From positions 14,258,048 through 14,322,047 of the forward strand of contig NC_092190.1 of the NCBI RefSeq assembly GCF_043641665.1: DNA of 64,000 bases, written 5' to 3'. The notes under the pieces were generated by a model that worked only from the letters and a program-made list of their open reading frames with translations, was not told where the DNA came from and did no database searches. Numbering within the stretch: position 1 is the first letter of the stretch; each line of letters starts with the position of its first letter. Positions 35,831-47,300 of this stretch are shown here, piece after piece. Made by a program: the position numbers and the translations under genes. Source of the stretch: Enoplosus armatus. Taxonomy: Eukaryota > Chordata > Actinopteri > Centrarchiformes > Enoplosidae.

Positions 35831-36295
35831 TAAAATCTATGTCATTTGAGAATTTCATGGAAATAAAGTCACCATTTATTCAGAGCCGAAAGAGCGAAAC
35901 CGCCTGTAAAAAGTGAAAATGGTTTGGTTCAGCTTATTAAAAATGGAAAGAAAATAAGGCTTTGGAAAAACAAACAATGAGGGAGTTGAGGATTAGAGGA
36001 AATAAAAAGAAAAGCGAAAGAAAAAAAAAAACTTTATAGACAACATACAGTAATGAAAAATCTCTCACCTCTATATTACCTCATATAACTCACCACTAAC
36101 ACTTAATCCGAAACTATTGATTGACTGATGTGTAAACTCGCAGAATGTCTGTAAATTGAACCGTGCATTGTGAGGTGTTGGTTGTTTTCCAATAAATATT
36201 GTAGCACCATTGTCAGATACAACTTAAGTCGATAGAAGAAAAAAAAAAAAAAAAGATGTCCAGTATCTTAATTATCTTTATTTTAAAATGAACAG
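35831..36295. other. unclassified sequence with A-rich runs
   Basis: A-rich runs at 36021-36031 and 36239-36254 (16 A). Confidence 0.6.
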
Positions 36296-36299
36296 CATG

Positions 36300-36800
36300 A
36301 TCACTTTAATCTGTCATTTTTCAGCACAGCACAAGGGAGCTGATGATCGATTTCAATAGGGAAGACTGTGTGCTAAAGAGACAATAATGGAGATAATGAT
36401 TGTCTGCCGTTAATCTGGCCAGTGTGGATTCCAGCTGAAAGCCCTTTAAAAGGCAGTGCTCTATTCAATTCCTGGAGGAAACTGTGAATGTTTTGTCCAC
36501 CATGACTAAAACGCTTCCCAAGTCTAGCTGTTTAAAAGCTTCAGTAATCGTTACCATTTTATCAAAAACAGCCTGAGCGTATTTGGAATAATCGCACATC
36601 ATGTGACAGACGCGGATATTTCCGACTGCAGACATCACAGAGCTGGGTGGATTAAAGACTGGTTAAACATTAAACAGGAATCCATATGTAAATTTACAGC
36701 GCTAATTAGGAGATGCTGTCTGTGATGTTATCCTCCAAGAGACTCTCTGCCCTCAATTTTCACACACTTAATCAAATTAAAAGCTTAGGAGCAGCATGAT
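36300..36800. promoter_or_regulatory. candidate conserved non-coding element
   Basis: Contains AATGGAGATAATGATTGTC, GCCGTTAATCTGGCC, TGGATTAAAGACTGG, CATATGTAAATTTACAGCGC continuing TAATTAGGAG, and CTTAATCAAATTAAAAGC. Evenly complex and repeat-free. Confidence 0.4.
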
Positions 36801-37228
36801 TATCGGATTATCACTGATAAATGTACAATTCCTTTTAGTTTGGGCAAATGATGGGTGGATTCTGGTACAATCTACCCAATGGCTTAACGCACTGTTGTTT
36901 GTTTTAGATGTCTATGGTTTGGAAGGGGGGGATCGCTTTTCTTGTGTCATCATCCCATTTTACATTATATTTCCTAATCTAACAAGCTAATTTTCTCTTA
37001 TTAAACACACATTTACACAGTGGCTCGATTTTGACAACATATGTTCTAAGTGTATGGAAAAGTCCCTTTTTTTACATTTCTGTCTCTCATCTAGAGGGGA
37101 TTTGATGTAGACATCTGTTATGGCACAGTTCAGATGGCACTGCTTTGATCATGAGGCCTGAAGACTCATGGACCTGAGGGCTGGAGGGGCTTTTCACACA
37201 GGCAGAACACTTTTCATACATGCACGCA

Positions 37229-37232
<4 letters not shown>
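36801..37232. other. unclassified sequence
   Basis: Nothing recognised. Confidence 0.5.

Positions 37233-37319
<87 letters not shown>
37233..37319. repeat. (CA)43 microsatellite
   Basis: Perfect 87-bp CA array, the longest pure simple repeat in the window, preceded by GCACGCACGCG. Confidence 0.98.
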
Positions 37320-37321
<2 letters not shown>

Positions 37322-38479
37322 TGAGGGTTAATACACTAAAAGAACATGCACAAGTGAATTCACATAAACACACGGTGAAGCTGAATCACTGTTTCACTGA
37401 TCTATGACAGCAAAGCCTCCTTCTGGGACTGCACGATCACCTTGGCAGTCTCAACGGTTCAGCAGCCCCAAGGATGTGGTTAACAAATCGGGAGAAAGCT
37501 CGGCAACTTCAGGGCGGTCGCAGGCTTGTGCTAAGTGATCTGTATTCCCTGTGAATCTGCTGTTCCTTAACCCTGTGAAATTAAGAACACTTCCTGAAAC
37601 TCACCCCCAGACCTCTCACATAATACAAAATTCAGAAAGCATCATGCATCAGTGTCCTTGTGTAATGTAAGAGGGAAGAGCCGGCCAGAACAGAGCCAGG
37701 AATTTTCAATTCAACATTGTTGGAAAATCGTTATGGCTATCTACATTAAATATATAGTAACTCCCTCTTACTGTGCCACAATATGCCAAATAAGAAGGCT
37801 GTTCCATTTTTTTTCTTTTCCTCCTGTCTCTCAATTTTGGAGGCTTTTCTCCACAGTAGGAATTCCACAAGGCTATACCCAAGTTTTGTCAAAGTGTTTT
37901 GTAGACATAATTTACCAGATACCACCTGCTGTAAGACAGTTAACAGTAAAAGGAACAAGGCTCTCCGAGTATCGAGGAAAGTAAAGATTGGCAGGTGAAA
38001 GTGAGGCTTACAGGCTGACCTACACACAAGACCTCTTCATCCGTGACTCATAATCACTACTCTGGGGGAGTCACATGGTCTGCTAAAAGGCAGCCAAAGC
38101 CATTATGGGGGTGCTTAAAACTCCACTTAAAGATCACTTTATAGCCTATTACTTTAACTGTGGTTAGGTATTTACATGACACCTCCAGCAGCTTTTTGGT
38201 TTGGTAATACATTTGCTTGTGGGTAGAGCATCTTATGTGACTGTCTGCTATGACAAAAGTAGTCAACATCCAGGCAATCGCTATATAAAGGTGTAGTGTA
38301 TTTCTGCTTGCCTGCTGAAGATCCTGGGAGAGGATAAGACAATAAAAGGCCAAATATTAACAGATGCGCAGGATATTTTAAATATCATTTTATATATTAG
38401 AAACAAATAACAGCCTTTTTTTTATACAGAGCATTATCACAAAGCCTGAAATGTTACACACTTCTTAATTTCTTGGAGG
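37320..38479. other. unclassified sequence
   Basis: No gene or repeat recognised. Overlapping ORFs of 70-110 codons on both strands are not supported by splice sites. Confidence 0.5.
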
Positions 38480-39000
38480 ACATTTGTATGGTGGCATGAA
38501 ATCCTGCTGCTGTTACATTGTGTATTGCATGACCAGGGCCTGGGTAAGCTTGGATCAGTGGAGACAGCCCCTACCCTGGGGTCAGCCGCGACCGCGCGAC
38601 CACACCACTCTGACGTGACGCGGAGTCGGGGCGATGGTGTGTAAATAAAGGGAGAGAATTGCAAATCTTGTCATGGCTGCAGCGAGTGGAGCAGCTCAAG
38701 CAAAGATGGTTGCCCGCAAACCTGACTGGAAGGTGGTTTGTGGCTCTGTGTGGAGGTGGCTGGCTGGCCGGCTTGGGGAGGAGAATGACTACCATCACTA
38801 CGTCCCTCTCACAGCCTCCCTCTGGCCTGACAGCTCAGGAGCAATTCACCCAGCTGCTCACTGCTGACATATGACTTAATCAACCACATGCGCACTAATG
38901 AATGGCCATATGAAGACAATTAAAGCTATCAGAGCGGCCATGGCAGGTATTCTGCTGTTAACAATTCAAGTTGTTTTCTCAGCTGCTTAATCTTCTCTGA
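38480..39000. promoter_or_regulatory. candidate conserved element with paired palindromic sites
   Basis: A CpG-rich left part (GCCGCGACCGCGCGACC) leads to a right part with two CATATG E-boxes (38868-38873, 38907-38912), ATGGCCAT (38902-38909), GCCATGGC (38937-38944), GTTAAC (38957-38962) and GACAATTAAAGC. Five short palindromes in about 95 bp is unusual and enhancer-like. Confidence 0.42.
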
Positions 39001-41280
39001 GAAAGTATGATACATACTGTATGGTCATTGACAACTTCCAATTGCAACTTTCATTTTTCCCTCCCACTTTGAATGCAGTAGATAATCACACCAAATAAAA
39101 GGCTATTATCAGGCATTTTCTGACAATTAAGCTACAGATGGACCAAAATTATTATTTTACTTCAATATTTCAATATCCTGCTCTGTGTGAACCCCACGCT
39201 TTGTGCAAATGTCTCCTCAACAAAGGATTATAATCAATTAAACATTTATGGAAATGGCATCGCTTCCTGTAACGCCGGGCTATTTCCCCTGACATTTTGC
39301 ACCTATTATATTTTCAGACATTTGATGATGTTCCTGACTCATACTTGGACATTTTGATAAACACTGACATGGACAAGACTGAGACAAGGTAACCTGAGAG
39401 CATGTCACTATATGACACAACATCTTGTGTTCCCCCATAGCTGGAAGATAATCAACAATAATCAGATCCTAAAGTTTGTGGGAACCTGTGAGAAATGTCA
39501 TTAGCTAACAAATCATGGGTAATTAGAATAATTACAATCAATGGCCCACCTATTTCATTTGGAAGAGTTTCTTGTTTTTTATGACTCTGGGTTGAACTTT
39601 TTATAAGTCAACGATGCTTGTGGTGTGTCAAAAGCTTTTTTCTTCCAGACAAACAATTTATTTTTAATGTGAAGTTTGTACCTCAAATATCATAAATGGA
39701 AGCACAGAGAAATACTATGAGCGCTATCTTTCTCTGTAAAATGCTTAAGTGAGATTATTAGTTTTTGTTTCTTGCATTTCCATTGAACTTCTGAGAGCCA
39801 TGCTTATAACCCGCCACTTGAAATATGCAAACAGAGTAAACAACAGATGTAAATTTGTGTGGGGAAAAGTGCCCATGGATTGACCTGGCAGACACCCTTA
39901 TGACTGAAAAGATTCATATCCTCTTTTTATCATTCAGATCTGTGTTTATGCATAATACCATTTCGCATTATATGACTCACTTTAATCAACAGGATTTACG
40001 TGAAGCAGACTCCTTCTCTGACAGAGATTGTGTGATATGAGTGAGGCCATGGGGAGACGTTGTCAATGTTTGCTGGTGGGTTTGCTCATGGATGAGACTG
40101 TGATGAACATCTTGCCTCTCTATATGCAGCTAATTCAAAGTAAAAAACAAAGAAAAAAAAGAAAAAAAAAACAACGCACTTGCCACTCAAAGCTTTGAAA
40201 TTCTAGAATATTTCACAAAAAGTTGATTTTGACGCATTTAACATAAACCACAAATTATGAATTGCATATATGCTTTGCTTGTGATCTAGCAGTGGTCCTA
40301 TCCTATCTTGAAGAGGGAAGAGCAAACAGTACTCTGATGTATTCATTCTACATCTCCCTTCAGCAATGCATCATTTCAAGAATAAAGTCTTCCTTTCCTT
40401 TATGCATTTGTACATTGACAAAATGTCTATAATTCATGCTGTTATTCAGAAGAAAATAAGAGTTTGGATAAACAGCATGGTTCATTCCATCGTAATTCTT
40501 TATTCAACTGGCATATCATGGAAATTTCAACAGTCATAGCAGATTAACCTTATGTGTGCTTTTTATGGGCCCCTCTTTGATACATTTACATGCATCCTGA
40601 TCAGAACTCTGTTTGGTGAATTATTTCATTTCCATTTTTTTCTCACCAGCTTGACCTTCCTCTGGCAAAATAATCACAACTGTTATGTTGGAATATTTAG
40701 TCATAGTAATTATATAAATAATGAATCCCTTGAGGTTGGAATATTCTCAGTGGACCATGTTCAGAGAGCACGTCTGCCACCTGCCTATTAACATACTGTA
40801 TAGTACAGGCTTCAGATCCAGAGTGGTTTAGAAGAATCACAACAGGAAGGTCATATTAGGTAACACAAAATAAGGGAAATGGGTATTTTCATCCTGAAAT
40901 CACCTCCTTTGGTAATGGATTGTGAAATGTTTGTTGCAGTGGTGTAGTGTGAAAATGTCATAACTTCAATCTTGGTGAAGCTCACAATTTAAAGGGAAAG
41001 TCCCCCTTAAAATAGAATTAATATATGTTTTATAGATTCATAAAATGACTTACACATAAAAGTTATAGTAACAAATACTAGTTTACTCTGTAAGTCATAT
41101 GTAATGTTGTACTTCTTAGTCTCTTCAGCCAGTAAGCTGAACAGCAGAGAGACGATACTCTTTGATCAAATGTCATCTAAGAAAATAAATAAGAAGATTT
41201 AGAAAGATACTTATAAAAGAAACCAGCTATCTTAAATCACTGGAATCATTCAAATAAAAAGCACACAACCAGTGGTAGTT
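39001..41280. other. unclassified AT-rich sequence
   Basis: A-rich run at 40140-40172. Nothing else recognised in 2.3 kb. Confidence 0.5.
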
Positions 41281-41285
41281 CTATG

Positions 41286-41585
41286 TTAGGTTGCTCCAGC
41301 AGTCTATCAGTCCCACACTCCTGTCTCCAACAGCATTTTGAGTCATTAATTAATGTTGATCATTAATACATTGACTGAGGGTCACAGGAGATCATTCCTG
41401 CTGGTGGCCATCAAACTTTTTAACTTATCCCCACTCTGTCTCAGTGTGGACATCAGTGGACTGGGAGCCTGCTGAGGTCCTACTGGACTCTAACTGGACT
41501 TACCATTACATTCTCTGTAACTTCTGGCAAAGTGCAATACATCTCCTCAACTTATAATTACATCCATCCATCCATCCATCAGGAT
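41286..41585 (+). mobile_element. probable LINE ORF2 3' fragment
   Basis: CAGTCCCACACTCCTGTCTC and GGTCACAGGAGATCATTCCT resemble the tail of non-LTR reverse transcriptase ORFs in fish (an RRSFLP-A-like motif followed by a Leu-Phe-Asn-type ending). The segment finishes in a short (CATC)n run at 41563-41581, as 3' ends of such elements often do. Diverged and broken by stops; family not fixed. Confidence 0.4.
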
Positions 41586-41940
41586 CCTTTTCCACAGTTA
41601 CAAAACATTGTTTCCTCATAATTTTAAGATTAACATTTTGAGTTATGGAGATCATAATTACTTACTTACTACTTACTATCCAAATCAGAATAAAAATGTA
41701 ACCAACTGGATAAGGATAATTCCAAAAGGCATTTTTTCCAATTGAGGTGGTAGTCTGTATTTTTGGAACATCTACAGTTTTTCTGAGCACAATCACCAAC
41801 CAGAGTTACAGGTATAATACCCACCAGCATAAATCAAAATACAAGTTTGAAATGAATTGACTGATCTAATACTAACAACTACTGATCCTGCAGTCCACAA
41901 CAGGAAAACAAAGCACCAATCCTACTTTTTCCTCTCCCAA
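41586..41940. other. unclassified sequence
   Basis: Nothing recognised. Confidence 0.5.
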
Positions 41941-41944
41941 TACA

Positions 41945-42290
41945 GATAATGATACCTAAACTCGGGGCATTTGCTGATACCGAGTACCAATCCGATATTT
42001 CTTTCACCATGTGCAGTAACTTCCTCAAACCCTCTGCTGCTTAGCTTCTTATTCGGACGAACAAGATGTAATATGTGAGTGAGCTTTAGAGGTGTTGGTA
42101 CATTTGGACAGAGCCCCGCTAGCAGTTTCCTCCATTTACAGTTTTTATTTTAATGTTGTATTTTAATTTTATTTTTTATGCTGGCTGCAGCTTCACATTT
42201 ACTGAACAGACATGAGAGTGGTGTCAATGTTTTCATCTAGCTCGCAGCAAGAAAGCAAATTAGTGTGTATTTCTAAACTATTCCTAAAGT
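41945..42290 (+). mobile_element. MITE/hAT-like repeat remnant, probably composite
   Basis: GATACCGAGTACCAATCCGA on the left is typical of a widespread fish element built of GATACC/GGTATC-type motifs. On the right, ACAGACATGAGAGTGGTGTC, GCAAGAAAGCAAATTAG and CTAAACTATTCCTAAAG match the terminal part of a common percomorph MITE. The outer left terminus of the latter is absent, suggesting two truncated elements side by side. From memory, not a search. Confidence 0.55.
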
Positions 42291-42945
42291 TTTAGGATAC
42301 ACTTCACACCTTAAAACAAGACTGTGACAAACTGGCTTTGACTTGGATGTACACTCAAGACTGACGAACAATAAAAACACTTCTTTTTTCTTAACTGAGC
42401 AAACCTGCAGTCAAAATCCATTTATAGAATTTTCAAATTTAGATCTGAATCCCATTCTCTTTTTATTAAGTGCTATTTTCCCTCCATGTAATCAGAACTA
42501 CACAGAGCAAACATGATCATGCAGTGAATAGTTCTTCTATAAAAAGGTACCATGTTAAAATGCAACCCCTCTACTCAATGAGCTTTGAATACTTTTATTA
42601 CACGGTTCAGCCAATTCTCTCTTGCTTGCCCTTAAAAAGAGCTATGATGTCCTCTCTGTATCCCTGACAGTAACAAGTAGTACCTCTTTCCATGACATGG
42701 TTTGTCCTCTAAAGCAAAGTTGCTGACATTGTTGAGGGATGAGTGAACACAGAGCAGTGCTTGTGATATGCTTCACATTGGACTCTATTCACACCACTTT
42801 AAAAAGAATTTGTAATGGTATCCCCAGGTGTAGCGCGCAATATACAACTATGTGATTACAATATCCATATGCACTGTAGGACCCAAGGTATGTAGAGGAA
42901 GATAGGAATCCTTCATACAAATATGAAAATCAACAGTGTCCCCCT
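42291..42945. other. unclassified sequence
   Basis: AT-rich, nothing recognised. Confidence 0.5.
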
Positions 42946-42949
42946 ATTC

Positions 42950-43560
42950 CATATATAATCAGTCAGCTTACTGCGGGAAGAGATATCAGCCTAGCTTTCC
43001 ATTTGCTGATAGTGGCATGCAGCGGCATTAAGAAATCACCCTGAATGTGCCGGAGTAGATAACTGAACATGTTGGGTGTCTATGGGAGATATATTTACAC
43101 AAAACAGGGAGCAGACAGGGTAGATCTAATTGACTAGGTAGCAGTTTGCCGAGGTTGGTACGGCAGGTCTCAGAGTCGAGTGGATGAGGGGCTTACAGAG
43201 AGGCCGTCAGAGAGCAAAAGATTAGTGCTGACGTCTCTGCCACATCAATTACAACCCGCTGCTTGGCTGGGGAGAAATCCCCACCACTGTCTCTTCAAGG
43301 CCACCAAGCACAAACTGGGTGTGTCAGAGGTCATCCAGGGGAGGAAGCGCAAGGCCTTGGCCCTCCCAGTGGGAGTCACTCCTGTGGGCTGGTGGTTCAG
43401 AGTCTCCTGTGGAGGAGGTGCCCCAGAGAGATTCACAGCAAACACCAGACCTGTCATTCACCAGAGCCACATTGTCCCGCACAGTAGGAGGGGAGTGGCA
43501 AGGATGGAGAGTATATCTCAGGCTCTATTTATCACTCTCTGTTTTCATGTTGTTGCATAG
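42950..43560. promoter_or_regulatory. candidate conserved element with overlapping open frames
   Basis: GC-richer island. The plus frame is open for 127 codons from 43180 to a TAG at 43558, including FKATKHKLGVSEVIQGRKRK with a basic patch. Two other plus frames and one minus frame are also open over the same bases. That is the mark of low stop-codon density, not of coding. CTGTCTCTTCAAG|G at 43299 is a fair acceptor but no donor pairs with it. Confidence 0.3.
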
Positions 43561-44715
43561 ATATATAACAATGTTCTCATATCACGTTACTTAGCTTTTG
43601 CATTCACTTCTGGATCACACATTGTTATTATGTTTTAGCTAATTTAATAGTTCAGTAGTACTTATTTATTCTCAGTCCAAAATAACTGTACATGCAGTGT
43701 ATGATAAATAAAAACTGTAGAAGAAAAATACAATTATATTTGTGGTGCAAATTATTTAGTTATGTGAAAAGCAAATGAGGTTTTTTTTTTTAAGGTTTTC
43801 CACAACACTCACCCTTCTTAATAATAGTGCAAATATCATAGAGCCTTCTGTCATTGTTAGGCCACACAATTGTAGTGAAATGTTTAATCTACACTACTGT
43901 TAAACCAAAATAACCTCTAATTCCAAACACTGCTGACTCCAAAACATATCCTCTCATCTCAGCTAACACGAACACAATGTCTTGGTGTGCTGGCCACCGG
44001 GCTGGAACGGCATGAAGCCATCACACAGAGTTAGTCTGCCTACTTTGTCTGCCTGTTGTTGTTGGTCCAGTCAGAACCCCCACCCCAATGCATCCAGATC
44101 TGCATCCTTGTCAGTGGGGGGCTGACACCAGGCATTAGCCAGCAGGGCCTCTGATAGCACCAACACCTTCACCTTAGGCTTGAACCCCTACCACGAACCT
44201 CCACCACTACTACAACTGGGGTGGCCAAAATCTTTACAGACCGCTAAACTCCGTTTCTTGATATCAGCGTAGTGTCAAGAGACGACAGTTTCTGCTATCA
44301 TAAATTCTACTTTTTAAAACCTTTCATAAAGTATTTGTCAGTTTAACCAATTTTATTACATCTACTGTAATGAGTATTTGCACATATAATAGAATTAGAT
44401 AATCCACTTGACTCTGAGACTGTCATTCAGTCAGTCACAGATATAATAAAGCATAGAGGCAAATAGTGGAAAAGCATAGTGATGAGGCACTAAGAAGAAC
44501 AATCCTTTACTTGCCTAAACAACTATAAAACAAGACTTCAGAGACTCAGAGAATGGGATCATAATCCCATTAACTTTAATTAGATCTATGTGATGCTCAC
44601 CTTTCTTCTGTGACAACAAATTAATGATAAGCCAAAGAGAATTAAAACAGTAGAAAGTGAAACCCTTTTCTTCCCCCCAAGGCTCTCTACTGGGTCCCAG
44701 CCTCACCTAAAAGCT
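43561..44715. other. unclassified sequence
   Basis: AT-rich, then a C-rich patch at 44080-44220 (CCACCACTACTACAACTGG). Nothing recognised. Confidence 0.5.
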
Positions 44716-44719
44716 CATG

Positions 44720-45070
44720 AGAATTTAGATCAAACCCCTCCTGCGTAGAGCTGAGTGAGACCAGCCATAAATTGCTAATAGACTAAATGAAACGAGGTGG
44801 GAGGCTCCTGCTCTGCAGCAATTACCCCTTAGATGTAGTCATTCATATCCCTGCATGTCTTGTTTCATCAGGGCAGCGCCGGCACTTTGTCAGACTGTCT
44901 TTGTTGCACAGCTCTGGGTTGGTTAGAGGACTGACCATGGTACCGATATGCAGGGGAGCACTTGAAACAACAAAGTGCCGTTTGACTGGCTGGCCGTTCA
45001 CAAGAATGGCACCTCTTCCTGCCTTTCATGTAGCATGGGTTTATATAATCAATTATTAATCAAAGTCGCG
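44720..45070. promoter_or_regulatory. candidate conserved non-coding element
   Basis: Contains CATAAATTGCTAATAGAC, GCAGCAATTACCCC, GGCAGCGCCGGCACTTTGTC, CATGGTACCGATATGC and ATAATCAATTATTAATC. Complex, repeat-free, GC-richer than its flanks. Confidence 0.37.
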
Positions 45071-46125
45071 TTTTGAAACTCAAAGACACGTCTGCCACCC
45101 TTAAGTATCTCCCTGTGTTTTTTATTTGCTTGGCCACCTTTTCATGGCTTTATTTATGATGCTCTTACAGAATGTGTTTCTGATGAGTTGCTATTAAGGT
45201 ACATATTCATGCAGTGGTGGGTTCATTTTTTGGGGGGTGATTTATACTAGGCAAAAGGACACATATTATGACCATGAATTACAGCAGCTTAAATGAATCA
45301 GTGCAGCACATCCCTTCAGATTATAGCACTAAAAATGAAGGGTTGTTCTGTTTATTAATAAGCCAAATCTGCAGTATACCATGCAACATGTTACATTTAG
45401 GTGGCTATTTGGCAGAAATATTTACCTCTGCAAATAAAAGTCAAACGTACAGTCACTTCAGTTTCTATTTCAACTCTTTACTTCATGTACCATCATTGCA
45501 ATGTCACTTTTAGCAACAACTGGGAAGAAATAAAATGTGTAACAAACATAAAAAAATAATCTAGTACTGCTTCAAAACTGCTAACTTGAAATGTCAAATT
45601 TCATGTTGCAACAACAACAAAAACAAGAAAATCACATATATCAATGATCATATCTGTGATTGAGCATAGCTACAAGAAAAAAAACAAAAAAAACAATGGA
45701 TGATGGATTATGAAAAAAAGAATTAGCCAAGCAAGGGCTAGAGTGTCTGCTACATCAATAACATCATATTGATGTAGAGCTGCCACCTTTGAGTGTGTAC
45801 TGTACCTTGTTGGCCTTAACATTGTGTCTTTATAGAGATTATAATATGATAAACACACAGTATTTTTATATAGTTTAGGTCTGGGGTTTCTATCTTTTAT
45901 TTCCTAAAGTGTTAAGATCCACACTAATCATGTCGTGTACAAACAGTGAAAATTAGGATGGAAAATCAAAAGAAATGTAAATCATGATACATTAATCATG
46001 TTTACACTTAGCTAGCACACAGATAAGGGAAATCTAGCTCACATAAACCTCTACACTTGTTGTATCGTTGACTTTTCAATGGAATATCTCTGAATAAAGA
46101 CCTATGAATAAATATTGTGCCACTT
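45071..46125. other. unclassified AT-rich sequence
   Basis: Nothing recognised. Confidence 0.5.
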
Positions 46126-46129
46126 GCAA

Positions 46130-46560
46130 CTCAATTCAACCATTTGATAAAAAATTCATCCATTGTTTGGGGAACTCCAACTCTTCTGTCCACCTTTTAT
46201 TGTTAGACAAATTGAAGTGTGAACTGGGAGGGAGGCCAGTGGTAAACACAGAGAATCTATTTAGCCATCCCATTCCAGGGCTGAGAGGAGAGCTGGGCCC
46301 TTCAAAGGCAGAGGCAACAATGTGAGTGACATCAGGTCATCCTGCCTCCTCACAGTCACCTGGCTGATAGAATTGTTCTGGGGGGGGGGGGATAGGAGGG
46401 ACCTGTGAAGCACAGCTTTTTTGTCATTGCCATATCTTATGATTGATGGCTCCATGGCCGCAGTGAATCTGCCCTTTTTAAATAATTTATGTTGCCCATC
46501 GCTATGGACAAGTAGCTTATAACCGGGTTGTTATTTTTCCATTGACTGGAGAGATCAATA
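46130..46560. promoter_or_regulatory. candidate conserved non-coding element
   Basis: CCTTTTATTGTTAGACAAATT, TTAGCCATCCCATTCCAGGG, GACATCAGGTCATCC and TGATTGATGGCTCCATGGCC, split by a 12-bp G run (46380-46391). Confidence 0.33.
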
Positions 46561-46682
46561 CTTTAAAGACATGACATAGCCACTAATGAACTACTTAAAT
46601 GGCTCTCTGGAGTGCAAAACAATTGCAGTGTTTACTCAAAGCAAAGACTGAAAACAGTTTTACAACACTACATTGTAAAGTT

Positions 46683-46977
46683 CTATTTTAATGGATACAT
46701 AAGACACAAGAGGGTTAGGCTAGAGTTAGGGTCAGTTCCCTTTGAATTCAACATGAAAGTAGAAATTGTCACATTCTCAAGAACATTATAACAAACATTA
46801 TGATCGAGTATCAGGTATTCAGTTGTGATAGGAATCCACATCTTGACAAGTGACCTTAAAGTGATTAGACCCAAACCTTGGTAGGACAAAAAAGGTAGGA
46901 TTAAGTGCAAGACTGCCCTGGTGGAGTGGATTACACTGTAAAGGTGTCCCTAATAAACTGATAACTCAGTGTATAAT
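46683..46977 (+). mobile_element. interspersed repeat remnant
   Basis: Ends GGTGTCCCTAATAAACTGAT then AACTCAGTGTATA, a variant of a terminal motif (CCTAATAAAGTG...CTGAGTGTA) that I know from dispersed fish repeats. The left part (TTTTAATGGATACATAAGAC, GTTAGGCTAGAGTTAGGG) probably belongs to the same element. Left boundary uncertain. Confidence 0.4.
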
Positions 46978-47079
46978 CTAAAAAAGCAGTATAATTCCTT
47001 AAAAGAGTCCAGTAGAGTTATGTGTTGTAAATCAAGAGGCCCTTGTTCATTCTCCCTATAACAAAGTGACAAATTAGCC

Positions 47080-47300
47080 AAACAATAGTGTTTGAATTCT
47101 TATTAAAGTTGATTAATTCATATCATTAGTTGATCGCACAACAGCTCATATAATATACTAAATTAATTTCTTTACTGTGATTAATACATGAAACACTTGA
47201 ATTAACATCAATAAATCAATTTGTGAATCAATTACATTATCATGTTTAAATACAGAGCTAATAGTGTACATTAACTAGAAGTGTAGAAGTGATCATATAT
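47080..47300. promoter_or_regulatory. AT-rich cluster of homeodomain-type cores
   Basis: Repeated GATTAATTCAT, ACTAAATTAATTTC, GTGATTAATACATG, AATAAATCAATTTG and GAATCAATTACATTATC within 220 bp. It may be an AT-rich enhancer or simply AT-rich background. Confidence 0.25.
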
